From Pholiota molesta (lineage: Eukaryota > Basidiomycota > Agaricomycetes > Agaricales > Strophariaceae), in assembly GCA_014925825.1 (NCBI GenBank), contig JACGCK010000009.1, positions 372,001 to 436,000 on the forward strand: DNA of 64,000 nt. The letters run 5' to 3'. This document shows, piece after piece, positions 46,271 to 59,137 of the stretch. The notes under the pieces are model-generated. The model saw nothing but the letters and a program-made list of their open reading frames with translations. It made no database searches and had not been told where the DNA came from. The position numbers and the translations under genes are program-made. Within the stretch, counting starts at the first letter, position 1; each line of letters begins with the position of its first letter.

Positions 46271-48969
46271 AGATAGAGTGAGGAGGGAGAAAACTAGGAG
46301 AGGAGAGGAGAAGAGAGAAGAGCGGGATGAGGGAATGAGAGGAACATCCATAGTCTTATATACTGCTTTGGTAGACATGTACGTACATAGAATGAAAATG
46401 GTGGCTTCGGGAATACTTCGTCCGTCCGCGTACGCTAAGCGAATCTCGATTCGTGTATCCTTCCTCCGTTTCTTCGTCCGTGTCCGTTCCTCATCCTTGC
46501 CTGTCTCTTGTGACCCATACTAGTTATCAATAAGAAAGCTTGTAGCCCATTTTATTATGACTAGAATACAGAAAAGCGACGAAATCATTGTGTTTCTATT
46601 CTTTATTGAGCGTAAAGCATCGAGTTCATGTTTCTAATACATTTTCAAAATTGTAAATCTCATCTGTGCAGCGGCCAAGTATCATCGCTACCCACACACC
46701 CAGCAATCCCTGACTCGTTAGGCCATACTCCTATGTCGTAAAACTATAGGGAAATGGCACTAGACTGCTTAACCCATGCAATGCTCCGAGCCCTAGCATT
46801 CAGAAATGCATCTTCTTGCAGGCGGAAAGTTCAAGCGCGCCATCTTCGCTGGCAACGCAGCCGAGAGACCCTTGATGGCACTAACAATGGCGTTCTAGGT
46901 CTTTTTTTCAGGTCCCCGTGCGATGCGCAATGGACTGGAAACGCGAAACGGGGTGGGAGGAGAGGGTCATGCTCGGTACGGCTATCCTTGGCTGCCTCCG
47001 TCTGGCCGCTCCAAATTTCTGGGGTCTAGTAGAAGACCATTGGGGGTATGTATTACCTCATTCTTGAGGTTTCCAATTGGATTTGCAAGAGAGCACAAGC
47101 TCTGAGATTCGATTGATTCAATCTTGATCTTGCCGTCGACTCGTACATCCCGCCGCATCGCAGTCACCGCACGAGAGAGAAATGGTAGTACTAAAGAGAT
47201 ATATGTAATGTACGACCCTGATATACGGTAGATACCTTCTCTGCGTTTCAAATAGCGAATGGGGAGAGGAGGCGTGCGGTTTTATGGGAGTGATGAATAT
47301 CCGAACGCCCGTCTTTGCGTTCAACACGCCAATTTACAGTAGATTGGATACAACGAGCCACGGCCGCGGCCTTCTGTTGATGTGTAATGCAAATGCAAAT
47401 AACTTGAGAGCATGTTTATCGCGTCATGCGGCACATTCAGCGCGGGCGCCTAAATCGGTGGCACAGTACTCACAGCGCTTAGCCTCGTTCGTTCACTCGC
47501 GGCGACAACGACTTGTCAAAGGAAACTTCCCTACGCCAAAAGTTTATATGGAAGGACCAACTCGAAATGACGGTTGAAGTCAGAATGAAAATGACAACCA
47601 TTCGGTGTCGCACATTAATCAAACTCCTGATTCAACTTAATGATTTCTGAAGATAAATCTATACAGCTTTTAGTACCACATAGGGCTACTTTATATTCGA
47701 CCTCTGAGGCATCTCCGGAGCTCTTGATACCACAGAAATTGCGGAAACACAAGGAAAATGCTATTCTGGTATGTAACACTGCATGAGCGCCTGTGACATT
47801 GTCGCGGCCTAGACTATTTGGCCAGTAATCTTGATAGAGTTGTGTTGTATTGGAATCGATATATTGAAAAAAAGCGGCAGAAAGCAATCATTTCTTTCGG
47901 TTTTGAGTGGGATTTCAGAATGGAGAATAAGGTGGCAGAAATGATGTCATGTCAAGCCGCTCGCAACGCTTCAAGCTCGTACGGACACTCAGTAAAATGA
48001 TATCTGTGTATCCGTCATATCTTCTCTCTCTGTGCGAGATCCACGCCAATTGATTTTTATTCGGCAGTCCCGTATGTAGATTATGATATTGCCGCTCGCA
48101 ATGCTTCTATCTTGCCCAAAATTACATTCACCGTACATAGCTCGAAATTTGTTGAGATTCCCGCTCGCAACGCTTCAACCTTGCTCGAAATTACTGTTTA
48201 TGTATTGTAATGGTTATGGGTTAATTTCAGCCAGTGGGCGGCCGTGCTCCGGCAAATATCTAATTGGTATATGTACAGAAGCAATATGTTGCCATGCAAA
48301 TAGCGCCAGTGCGAGGCACTCGGTTTACTTGCATTGCAATGCTTCTGATGACGTCAACGGAAAGAAGCGGCGTTTTTGTTTTTGGGTTAACGGCGGTGAT
48401 TCGGGGATGGAGGCAATGATCTAAATTCTGCTATGTCCGTGGCTTCTTGTTTGTGATACCGCATGGTTGTTAAAATTATTGGTTTGATCAGAATCGGGGA
48501 TACCTGTCTATATTTGTGTTGGCTCTACAGGATGGAACTCAAGAAATTTTATAGAATAGTAGGGACTAGGGTACGGTGAAAATAGGGAGTCTGGGACAAA
48601 GCTGCAGATGCGAGAAATATTGAAGCCGCGAAAAGAAGCTATATTTATGTTTGCAGTTCGGGTGGTAAGACGGAATTATGTCCCTGTAAGTAAAGAGTTG
48701 CTATTCTCGGAGATAAATAAGATGGTGAGTACTGATTTTGCAGGGGTCGGGTAGCATTAGTTTGGGTCTAGGAATGGTCAATAGTAATGCCTGTGGATTT
48801 GCAAGGGTTCCAAAATTTAGTGATCGGAGAAATGGTGATGGAGACGTGGAAGAATTGGTCCGGCTTGGCATTCTGGGAGTATAAAGACTGGAAGTGTTTG
48901 AAGGAATCTGTACCATTCTAACCCGTCGTAATGCTATTCCCATAGCCCATTCCCCATCCACAGCCCTAT

Positions 48970-50520
48970 CTCGATGTCAATGGTGCCACTATGTCCTAAT
49001 GGTTGCGATGTGAGTACTCTATCTCCTTTCTTGTCGTTCAAGTAACACGCACTGATTGAGTCTCAGTAGCTTTGATCATTATTGCTCATTTAAGCGCCCA
49101 CCGTCAACTTCTGATCCAACTCTGATCACAAACATTCACTCTACTTCTATGGCTCTATGTTTCTATGTAAGCTCTCTCTGACTTGATTGGTGCTCTCCCC
49201 TTACAGTTATTCAAATTTAATTTTTGGACTTCCCACCATCTCACATTGTCTTGCCATAGTCACTTGACCGCGCTTCAACAACACTCTAACATGATCTGCA
49301 AGTCATAACCTTAGGTCAGTCCGCAAGTTTAATTCGGTTTTCCGAGTTCCCCATGGTTGTTGACATAAGATCTTATCAACTTCTGCAGGTCTTAACCTTG
49401 TTTATGTGTACACCATGCACCTTAGGCCGGTTTCCATTTTAAATTTGATTTTCCGAGTTCCTGTGGCCATCGATATGAGACTGTCCACTTCTGCAAGTCA
49501 TCTCTTTTCTTTCATGTTTACAGCTAGGACTTACTTGGCATTCAGTTGGTCCTCGTTGGTCCCAAAGTTTTTGATTTTCCGAGTTCCCATGGCCATCGAC
49601 ATAGAGATCTTGTTGCTACAGCCTTGAAATTGAGATTGACATTTTTGGAATGACTGAAATGGTACGTGTTTGATTCCAAATGCATCATGTCATTGTGGCA
49701 GCTAATTTGGGCCACTCATATTTAATTAGATTTTTGGAGTTACCACGAGCGTGCTACAGTCCGAGTCTCGATGAAGTCATTTCACTCTATTTGGTGCGGT
49801 AGTGCCTTGATGCTGCTGAAATTAGATATTTGGATTTGCGGCGAAAATTTCCGCTGTCTCTGTAAGTGGTTTTTGATCTTCTCGGCACTCTGATTTTGAC
49901 TATTGACAATAGAGATGGTCGTGTCAAGTAGATCTTAGGCTATTAGTGAGTGTTTTTGATTCGATTTGGGGAATTTTGCTGATTATGTTGGGATGCAGTT
50001 TGAATCCAGTCTCGCAAAATCCTATACTTCGTGGTCAGTAATTTAGATCAAAATGATCACAGCTGATTTGACTTTTGGCTTCACAGAACCCTTGAATTTG
50101 GCCACTGGTCATGTCAGGACTCATCATTTCCTTATGTGTTTCGTATGAATCATATAAGATCTCACCGTGAACATGCCACTGCGGATACCGGTGCGCTCAT
50201 GCATAAGAACGCGCCCTGCGATAGATTTCGTGCAAGTCAGTTGAGTAAGTGATTCATGCTTATTGAAATGGTTTAAAATGAGTCTAAATGGCAAATAGGA
50301 TTTTCGGAGATATTCAAGAGACGTTGCGCGCACAAGTCCCATCGCAAAACCTTGGTGCAAAGTAAGGGTTCAATTGGATTTCATTGCAGACTACTAATTG
50401 GCATGACAGAGTATAGTGTAGTGGCGAGTACGTACGTAGATAGCTGCAGTGCCTTGCCCTTCGGGGAGGGCTAACCTCTGCGCGCATTACACCAGAACCC
50501 GAAAGGACAGTGTGACCTAG
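48970..50520 (+). other. Splice-signal-punctuated degenerate repeats, copy B
   Basis: Counterpart of 39,360-40,900. From about 49,481 it has many one-base deletions and some longer losses compared with A, including most of the 40,580-40,740 segment. Confidence 0.35.
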
Positions 50521-50536
50521 GCTCATTTCAGAAAAC

Positions 50537-52951
50537 TTACCCCCGTTTAGGCAATTTCACCACCCAAAACCACTCTTTTCCCTCTGGATTCACAGCTAAA
50601 AAGACGTCATCAGCACATAAAATCACGCATCGCCCTCGCCTCATCCGCCATTCTTGAGACGGGATGCCGCTGACGGATCCGGTTGTGTGAACGGCAGCTT
50701 TGAAGGGACCGCGTTGGCTTCGTGATCTGCGTTCGCGTGGGGAGCGACGGCCGGCGCTGGCTCTCCGCAGGCGGTGGCGACGAGCGGGAGGGGCGCTGAA
50801 AGGTTCGTGGCGTGCTTCAACTCCTCCGCGGAATTCCATCAGCCCAGTGTTTCGCTGGTGTAGGTCGCTTTCGTTTGGTCGAGGGTGATTGTGACGATGA
50901 TGGCTCGATAAGGGGAACTTCCCGGACTTGAGATGTCGTTCATTACAGAGTCTCTCTGCGTCGTTGGGAATTCTTGCGTGGTAGGTTGCGATCGTTAAGC
51001 GCGTAGGCACGTTGGATGGCAGTAGCGAGGTCAGGAATTCCGGTTTCAGCGTATCAGACCAGACGAGCACATCGCTGGACCTATGTAATATTTCGGTTAG
51101 CAAGGCCCCATCCTGATTATTTGAAAGTTCCTACCATTCGATTACAAGGCCATCGTCTCTGGAACCATAATGAGGACATATCATATAAAGCAGTAATATA
51201 CGCACCTCCAAAACGCCTTTGTCTTCTTCAACCGAGCTTCAGTAGTTCTTTACACTTTTGCCGGAAATACGACCTTCGCTCTTCTGCAAATTGCGGATTT
51301 GACTTTCGGCATGTCGCAGGCATTGGGAAGAACTTGGCAGACTGCCGGATCAGCTTTCGTTCAGGCTCGATCAATAGAGGGAGGGACGGCGAGCGGCGCT
51401 CAGGTTTGACAGATGGGCCTGGCTCCGAGTCACGCGTAACTTTGCCTGACGAAAATCTCTGACGTATGGCGGGGTAGGATGTCGAACAGGAGTCGACGGT
51501 TTGGCTGTTTCACCGCTCTAGCGGGTAAAGGAATGCGAGGTCTGGGAAGTGGCGGCCGTAATGTAGGAGCGGGGATAGATTCGAAGGTTGGTTCTGATAG
51601 TCTGGATGGTATAGGTTGTCCCGAGCTTGGACGCTCGTCATCGGAATCTAGCTTCCGACGTTTCAGTGGGGTTGGGGGAAGTTTTGGAGATGGTGATCTG
51701 GAACGAAGAAGCCATTGTGGAATGTGTCCGTGCGTGAGGCTGCGGTTCAGAAATGGTGTGCATTGAGAAGGCTAAATAGAAGGGGGTGTTGGTGATCGAT
51801 TTATAGTTCGTATAGCAGACTTGTTCGTAGTACTTGTTCGCGAGTGTGTAGGAGGGAGCAGGGACCGATGTCAGTAATGTAGGTTCCAATGAGTCAATGT
51901 CGATAGATGTATTACTTTCTGGTCGAGACCAATTTTGAGGTTCAGAAATGCCATATGTCGGGACAGCTGGAAGAGGGAAGTGTGCTGGTAATTGACCTCT
52001 AGTTGGTATAGCGTCGGACATGTTCGTTTTACTTGCTCGTGAGGATGCACAAGCGGGAGCAGAGACCGATGCTGGGTCATACTATGTTTCATAGCAACAA
52101 CATCGATGGGTGAAGTTGACGAAAACTGCTTTCTTGTCGAGACCAAAGTTGAGGTTTCGAATGAAATTCGATCCGCCTCGAGCAGGGACCGATGTCAGTA
52201 ATGTAGGGTCCAATGAGTCAATTCGATAGATGTATTACTATCTGGTCGAGACCAATTTGAGGTTCAGAATGCCGTATGTCGGGACAGCTGGAAGAGGGAA
52301 GTGTGCTGGTAATTGACCTCTAGTGGTATAGCGTCGGACTTGTTCGTTTACTTGTCCGTGAGGATGCACAAGCGGGAGCAGAGACCGATGCTGGTGTCGT
52401 ACTATGTTCCTCAACATCGATGGGTGAAGTGATGATAATGCTTTCTTGTCGAGACCAATGTTGGAGTTGAGGTTTTTGAATGCAATTCGATCCGCCTCTA
52501 TGCGAGCTATGACCCTTGCCCCGATCTCTCCATGAACTGTTGCCTCGGACGGCGTGTTGCGTGTAATGTCCGCCTCGACCTCGACCTCGATAACCACCTC
52601 GCTGGGAATATCCTGTTTGTTGATTGGCCAACGAGATGGTAGCGGAGGACCTGCGATTCTAGGTGGAAGTTTTGGCTTCTTCCGTGAATCCTTTCGTTCG
52701 GTTGGGCGTCTTCCGGATGAAGGATTGGCGTCAATGACGAGGGCGTCGATATACCATATTGCTGTAGCATTTCACTGAGATACTAGGGTTCCTATCGTAT
52801 ATCATGAAATTAGTATGTAGTAGTTCTAAGAGATGGTAATACAGACCTTTAAAACATCGTTTGTAGTGCTGTGCCGTGAACGTTGTGAACGGCGAGCTCG
52901 TGGGTTTGCCAGTGTGGGTTTTCAGATAAACGAAAATTGATCCGGGGACAT
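50537..52951 (-). pseudogene. Truncated, heavily frame-broken copy C of the NTF2-like gene
   Basis: Same 5' portion and same junction-derived tail as copy B (VILCADDVFLAVNPEGKEWF), followed by a few further residues before the stop. About two 109-residue units remain. Many single-base deletions break the second exon into short frames. Not expected to give a full protein as sequenced. Confidence 0.75.
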
Positions 52952-52962
52952 CGGGCCGAGCC
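50642..52962. repeat. Tandem segmental duplication, copy C (partial, about 2.3 kb)
   Basis: Matches only the first 2.7 kb of the unit (the truncated NTF2-like gene) and stops at GGGCCGAGCC, after which the sequence is unrelated. Compared with A and B it has many extra single-base and short deletions. Confidence 0.9.
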
Positions 52963-53993
52963 TTGTAATGACTGGGACTGCTTGTATTGCATTCGAGTCG
53001 ACGAGGTATTAGTTACTCATGTACTGGATATTCGGACCCTCTGGAGGCATGTTTATTTATCATATCACTTTATGATGTATTCACAAATTCATCCAATTTT
53101 ACAGTGTTGCATGGGATTGTACGGCTACAAGACAGAGAATACATGGAATTCATTTGTAAAGTTTTCGCAAGCTTTCCAAAGACTTGTAACCTCGCGTAGG
53201 ATTCCAGCTCAACAAACCCTTGTAATGATCACTTACATTCTTTGTACATTCTAATGGATTTTATTATAGAACTGCCTTGCAAACGTCAGAAGTGTTCCGA
53301 ACATTTTACGGTGATTTATGACATTGTGATAAACCTCTGTTACCCTACGTTTGTGACCAGTGTATGGGATCTTAGTAGAACATATGGATTCCCTCATCTA
53401 GTGTATAGAGAGCGCTTTTTGGCGATGAAGCTGCTGCGCCCATGCAAAGCCCGTCAAATACCAAATGATTTCTCTGATTTTGATCATCTTCTTGGACGTT
53501 AGTCTTTTGAGAAGACCGTAAAGCAAGGAGATGCATCAAAAGGGATTACTTGATAGCACTTTCACCGGAAGCTCCAAGGAAGCTCCTCCCCATCTTTAAT
53601 CAACGAGAATGGAGGATTGTCCAGCAAAGAAACGTCCTTTCATCAGTATTGTTGTAATGTTAACTGACAAAATGAGGTTGTTGAGTAGTCCTGCGACGCC
53701 CTGCACTCGCCCTACAGTCTTCCCTGATGATGGCCCGAAGGTCATAGACTTGACCCTCTCCCAATGCTGTTCCAACTTCGAGCTAGAATCTATTCCCAGA
53801 TTTTGATACCATATTGTAGAGAGCTTGTTCTGCTTTGTAGCATATAGTTACAGTAATGACAATAAACTAAGTATAATGCACTGCTGACCGAACAGCTTAA
53901 TGAACTTTACATGATTATGATTTCAGTTACAGCATGTACACCGACGATAGTTCGATGACTCAACAGTTGAGAGCATCCTAAAATTATTTGCAG
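52963..53993. other. Unique sequence right of the repeats, no recognised gene
   Basis: Two + strand frames look mildly protein-like: 53,242-53,502 (with VWDLSRTYGFPHLVYRERF) and 53,609-53,806. No family is recognised and no splice model joins them. This may be a remnant of whatever originally flanked the duplicated unit. Confidence 0.35.
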
Positions 53994-54472
53994 CTACTGA
54001 GTAGAGACAATACCGTCTTGTTCTATGGGATAGTAGAGTTAGTCACTTTACCATACATGTAGTTTAACAGTATTTAGTGCATACCGATGTAGTCAATTAC
54101 ATCACCCCCAACCAAGGTCTGCAAGGTTGTGAGGTATGACTCGGGATTGTTGCAGAGAAGCCCTAACAGATAGCGCCCATGTAAATTGAAGACTTGTAAT
54201 CGCAGGCAAAAAGAACCTACATTCAAAATGCCGCCGTCAAGGTCAAAGCGGTCTTTGACCGTCCCACCTAGCGATACATACCCACTCAGTGATATCATGC
54301 ATGCTGAGCTGATATCTACCAGCTCTCCAAGCTCCTTTACATAGGTCTCGATCTGCTGGGATGAGACTCCATCCTTGAAAACGACGATAAATCTAATATG
54401 TCATAGGAGGTCAAAATCGAGGAATACAAGCTGTCAAGGCACAGATCATACGAACTTCCCAGTGGTAGACAT
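53994..54472 (-). CDS. PBI2: Peptidase inhibitor I9 / Pbi2-like proteinase B inhibitor
   Basis: Small cytosolic inhibitor related to subtilisin propeptides; yeast Pbi2 inhibits vacuolar proteinase B and assists vacuole fusion. Exons on the minus strand: 54,472-54,456, 54,392-54,221, 54,162-54,085, 54,022-53,994. The spliced protein starts MSTTGKFIVVFKDGVSSQQI, continues GGTVKDRFDLDGGILN, then GFSATIP and ESYLTTLQTLVGGDVIDYI, and ends EQDGIVSTQ, which is the typical I9 C-terminus. The C run at about 54,142 is one base short, splitting GFSATIP from ESYLTT; restoring it gives the family pattern and correct phases. A segment between VKELGEL and GGTVKD is longer than usual and may hide another small intron. 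Confidence 0.83.
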
Positions 54473-55132
54473 CTTGTGTTTAGTGGTGAGCGATTCAGTG
54501 AACGTCCTGATGAATCGAGTTGGGAGGTAAGGATGAGAAGAGGGGCGCAGCACAGGAGTCTGGTGCAAGCTTATATACTCATTCCATACGCCATTACGCC
54601 ATCAATGGATTGATAAGATGGGATGAGCCAATCTAGGCGGCGATTCCATGCTCCGATGATAGATCCGCATCTCCGTAAGTACATAGCTGAGCGCAAGAGC
54701 GCTGAGCTCCTATGCTGTGTCATGCATTGTAACGAGTCAACGCATGGAGGCTGAGCACATCCTATGAGCTCATGACTCTATAAGTAGTACTGACCTAGGC
54801 CAAAACTAAGATATATATACTGTACTGCATCTTTGGGATGGTTTGATCTTAGAGTAAAATCAGACACCTATTATAGCATTCTATCATCAGTAATCGAGTC
54901 GGCGCAGCGGGCGCGAATTAGTTGCACTCACTAAATGAATAGCACAGCCACAACACAGCGCTGTTATGTGACCCGGGCGCTTATTTTCGCATGAAATAAT
55001 TTTTAAAATCCTGCCTTGATATGCGATGGCCAATAAAGAAACTGGGTATCTACAAAAATACAAAAACAAATGAGATCTAGAGAAATATAGTACTGTACTC
55101 CCAAAGTAGTCACTAAATAGATGAGGAATAGC
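54473..55132. other. Intergenic, no recognisable gene
   Basis: Contains the upstream region of the I9 inhibitor and the 3' flank of the VPS9 gene. Nothing else was recognised. Confidence 0.5.
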
Positions 55133-58100
55133 CTATTCTTCGAAGCCTCCAACTGACCGAATACCTTCCACCAATCGTCGATACTCCCGTAGCAGATCTC
55201 CAATCTCTGACATCCTCAGATCATCAGGAGCGCAGTGCATGAACCGCTGATTCGGCGGCGCCAGCGAAGCGGGGGCGATGGAAGAGCTGGCGAAGCAGCC
55301 CGCGAAGAATACGGACTGCCACCGCCTGGTCGAGTCATTGGGAGCGAGCCTGGCTGGAGAAGCGACGCCCTGTGCGAGGAGGACTCAGCACCCTGGAGAA
55401 AAAAATATCAGCTGCGGAAATTTGGCTAACGCAATTGGCTGTACCTTCATGTGCGCAAGCGCAGAGACCGAAGCCAACCGATCCGATAGGCTCTTCCTGG
55501 CACGCGCGCTCTTCGACTTTGGCTTACTTGCGCTGAGCATGCTCTCAAAGCTTCGGATGCTCCTCGCATCGCAGCAGCTGGCGCGCCTACATCGTCTTCA
55601 TCTTCCTCGTCACCATCAGATCCACTCTCTTCATCGTTCGTTGCCGAGCTCTCTTCCGCAGCATCGCTCTCCTCATCCTGGCTCTCCTCTCCATCAACAT
55701 TTACTTCAATGACTTCCGTGACGACCTCGAACGCACAGAGGATGGCCGCGAAACTGTCAACAATTGCTGACCTGATTCCTCTACAGCAGTATTCGACCGC
55801 GAGCGGCCAGTAATCGGCAACGACGCAGCCAAGCTCGCAATAGAGAACCCACTCTCCCGCCTTAGCAACCCAAAGCCAGGGCGCATTCCCGGTGTGCCAG
55901 GTGCAGAGGCTACGCCTGGGGAGACAACATTTGAGCTAGGCATGAACGACCGCAAGATGCCAAACGAAGAATCCACAACGCCGGTGATGACTTTGTTCGC
56001 GGAGTCCGTAATGGCGTCAACTTGTTGCCCGACGCGTCCGCGAAGGCCTTGGTCTGCAGCCTCCAGTGGTGTGTCAGCGGTGACTGGACTGCGAGTCAAC
56101 GGTATAGGAGTGAGGTCGGCAGTGCTAGAAAATGTAGGTTAGGTATTCAACACTTTACAAAATAAAGAAAGACCCAAAACACGTACCTCATGACCTTGTC
56201 ACTGTCGCCCAATCCCAAACCTGCCATGTCAACGTTTCGAGGAATTCCGCAACAGCTAACAGGTTGATCAGACAATAACTCTCCTCTCCGCCCACGGACT
56301 GATTCCTGAACCGCTGCGTAAACAGGAGATTCGAGACGAGGTGTGGTGGATTGGTCTTGACCACAGAGAAAATGATCAGTGGCAAAAGAACGTCGCCGGA
56401 TACAGGTGTAGGATTTTTCGGGGTGGAGGAAACTTCCAAATGAGCGGTTGTGTTTGGAAAGGATTCAGATGACGGATGTGGGGTCGGCGGTTCAAGGAGC
56501 AGAGACGGCGGGGGAGGTTTTTGACTTTCGAGGATGATGCTACGGCATCGGGTTCGGCTTCTTTGGGAGCGTCGACCGACAGTGAGGTAACAGAAGACTG
56601 TGAAGAGCTCTCGGTAGGTGCTTCTGCTTCTGAAAGGTCTTCAGGAGCATTTGAGGCCGAAGGATGATTGTTGAAATCCGTGGGATTGTCTTTAGGTTTG
56701 GCGGTTAGAAGGCCGTCATCATCACGAGCAGTCTCATCTTCTGAAATTAACCGTATAGGTGGAAGTCTAGACAGCCCATCTTCGAAAATATTCAATCAAT
56801 TAGTCACATTTGAGAGCTCTGATGCAACTTACCAACAACAATTTTGTGAGCAGCCACGAGGATCGCAGATTTGTCGGCAGGACTATGACAATAGTCCAGC
56901 TGCGTGAGCACTAGACATAGCAAGATCAGGTGCGACAAAAAAGAGATAGCTGAAAACATACTATCGCCACAAGCTTTAACCACTGCGTTCAGCTCTGCTT
57001 CATTGATTGAATCAGGCACTTCAATCCCAAGATGTCCAAGTCCGAGATCCAACAGGTTTAACGCTGCTACACGACTAGACAATGCCTCATCGTGAGATGC
57101 ATCGTCTGTAGTAGGTTGCATGAATAATCTAAAACCCATGTTAGCCTCGATGCATAGAAAATATAACCGCTCATTCATACCGATCATAGAAGAGCGATGT
57201 GATCATCCGTTCCACCGCCTCCATGACCTCGCGTATCCGCGTCTCGCTCTCCATCCTATCGCTTTCTCGCTTTTCTCGATCCTTCTCATCTTCTACATCC
57301 GAGTCCGGGTCTCTATCCTTCGATCTTGGAATAAAGGGTTCCTCCAAGCCTCATATCTTGTTCGAGAGCGAGATAGAAGTCTTGCAAGCGCTCTGCGGCA
57401 TCCTCTGGCTTTCTTCGAATGGATTGACAAGATATCCATTTCCGTGATCCTTGCCGCTCTTGTCGTGGGTATTGGCCAGGCGTTTCTGCAACGAGACTGT
57501 TGGGTTCTTGATAAATGGATACCAGTCCGCTGTTATATCGTGGATCCTCTCCGCTACCCAGCTGGGTATTGGTACAGATCCTGAGGAGGAAGCATTGGCA
57601 AGGGCAGCTTTTATCTCCGCCGAAGAGCCTTGTTCGTCTCCTTTGCGAGCTCCTTCCGGACGATGCGTCGGTCAATAGTGAAAGCAGGGACTTCGATAGG
57701 GGCCGACCCATCGTGGGCCGAGTCGAAACTGCGTACGAGGTAGGAGGCGAGGGAGGTACAGCCGTCGCATTTTTGGAAGGCCGCCGCCAAAGAGGGATGC
57801 AATGGCAGGCTTATGCGCGAGGCCGCACCTTGGGCGGCAGTTGCTGTACGGTTTGCTGGGCGAGGTGGGAGGGGAGGCTTTGTGATTGCTTGGGACGGGG
57901 AGGGAGATGGAGAGAAGGGGTATATGATGGGATATTGTATTGAGGGTATATTGAGGGTATGGTGTCCGGTAAAGAGCCTGGAAGAGGTGGAAGGAGGAGC
58001 AAAGCTGAGGATCGAGTTGTAGGGTTCAGAATATCTTGGAAGAATTTGGAGGTAGGGTTGATTGTTGAACGAAATATGAGTGTTTCGCTGCGCGCTGGTA

Positions 58101-58799
58101 AATTCAAGCCTGGTGCTAAATTTGAATGATACTCACATATCAAGTGTGCCTCGAAGACCAGAAAGTGTTACGATCGGAGCGTCCTTTCGAAGAGGACTGT
58201 CGCACAAAATGACATGGTCCTTCACAAAATCGGCAGTGACCTTTCCTTGTGGGAAGATGATTCCAGGGGTAACAGCAAGGTAGCCTAAACAGAATAAAGG
58301 TTAAAAACTGGACGACAATAAATAATGTATGGACATCGACGTACCTTGCCAGAGGTGATCGCACTCCAAACCTCTATCCATTCTCCGACACCTCAGGATC
58401 TAGCACGAGCTTTTCAAGAATTGACCATCCAAGCGTGCCACTATCCAATCCAATGCTCTGCGCTGCAGCCTTGAGATGCATAACTTGCAATTTACTCGTC
58501 GCATCTCCCTGATGCTGTTGCGGGGACGGCGGATGGACAGTCGTGCCAGTCGTCGCTGACGTAGCGCTGACGCGTTGGCGTGGGGTGTACGGTACATATC
58601 GCGGTCCTCCAGCAGTGCTGAGCGTCGCGCCACCTCCCGAACTCGCTACAGCAACTGCCTCATCTGAAGTAGGAGACAGACTGGGCCCAGGGGAGAGCAA
58701 CGGGTGTGCTTCGTGAGCGGCGGAGGCTTGCTGAAGCCTAGCGCCCGAACTTCGCCCAATCGACGTCACAGGAAACTCGCTGTCTCGTTTGGATAACAT
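55133..58799 (-). CDS. VPS9: VPS9-domain protein (Rab5-type GTPase exchange factor)
   Basis: VPS9 domains load GTP on Rab5/Vps21 GTPases at early endosomes. N-terminus from MLSKRDSEFPVTSIGR (58,799), a Ser/Pro-rich region, then GYLAVTPGIIFPQGKVTADF. A middle part contains DREKRESDRMESETRIREVM before the VPS9 core: SRVAALNLLDLGLGHLGIE, then SPADKSAILVAAHKIV, and the diagnostic NPPHLVSNLLFTQRFRNQ (56,351-56,301) with GGEESYCLINLLAVAEFLE. The C-terminal part has GRVGQQVDAITDSANKVI, an acidic Asp/Glu/Ser stretch, ARKSLSDRL, and a closing PDDLRMSEIGDLLREYRRLV ending GGFEE. Introns are several and short. Coding frames alternate in places, so some exon edges or one-base errors are unresolved. Confidence 0.85.
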
Positions 58800-59137
58800 G
58801 TTTCGCTGCTTCTAGCTTCTCCACAAGATGAGTGTCGTCTGCAACCGTGGTCTGAGGTGGTTGGTGAAAAGATGTCGGATGTGCGATACGATATCGCCAA
58901 GGACTATGGCGTATCTTGGCGGAGAGTTTACAACAATGAGGTCTACGCGTTCATGTGCATCTGAGCCACGCAGCTTCTTCAGCGAGATCTACCGAATAAT
59001 GGTGGAATCGAGGAGCGACGTTGGCGGAATGATGCTGGCCAAGTGGCGCGTCAGTGCAACTTCCATCGTACTCACGCTTCTTGAAAGTAAACCACATCCT
59101 CCGAATCAAACTAATTTAATCGGGGCTCATCCTGCAC

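Larger units (their letters stand above)
41123..50641. repeat. Tandem segmental duplication, copy B (about 9.5 kb)
   Basis: Colinear with copy A. It lacks two of the three 327-base intragenic units, which explains most of the size difference. Its left part (to about 45,182) has many substitutions and indels against A; 45,183-49,480 is almost identical to 35,574-39,871; the right end again differs. Confidence 0.93.

Noticed and set aside
30866..52962. Interpretation of the 10-kb repeats as a transposable element
   Set aside because: No LTRs, terminal inverted repeats, target-site duplications or transposition genes were seen, and copies are strictly head-to-tail with one edge inside a host gene.
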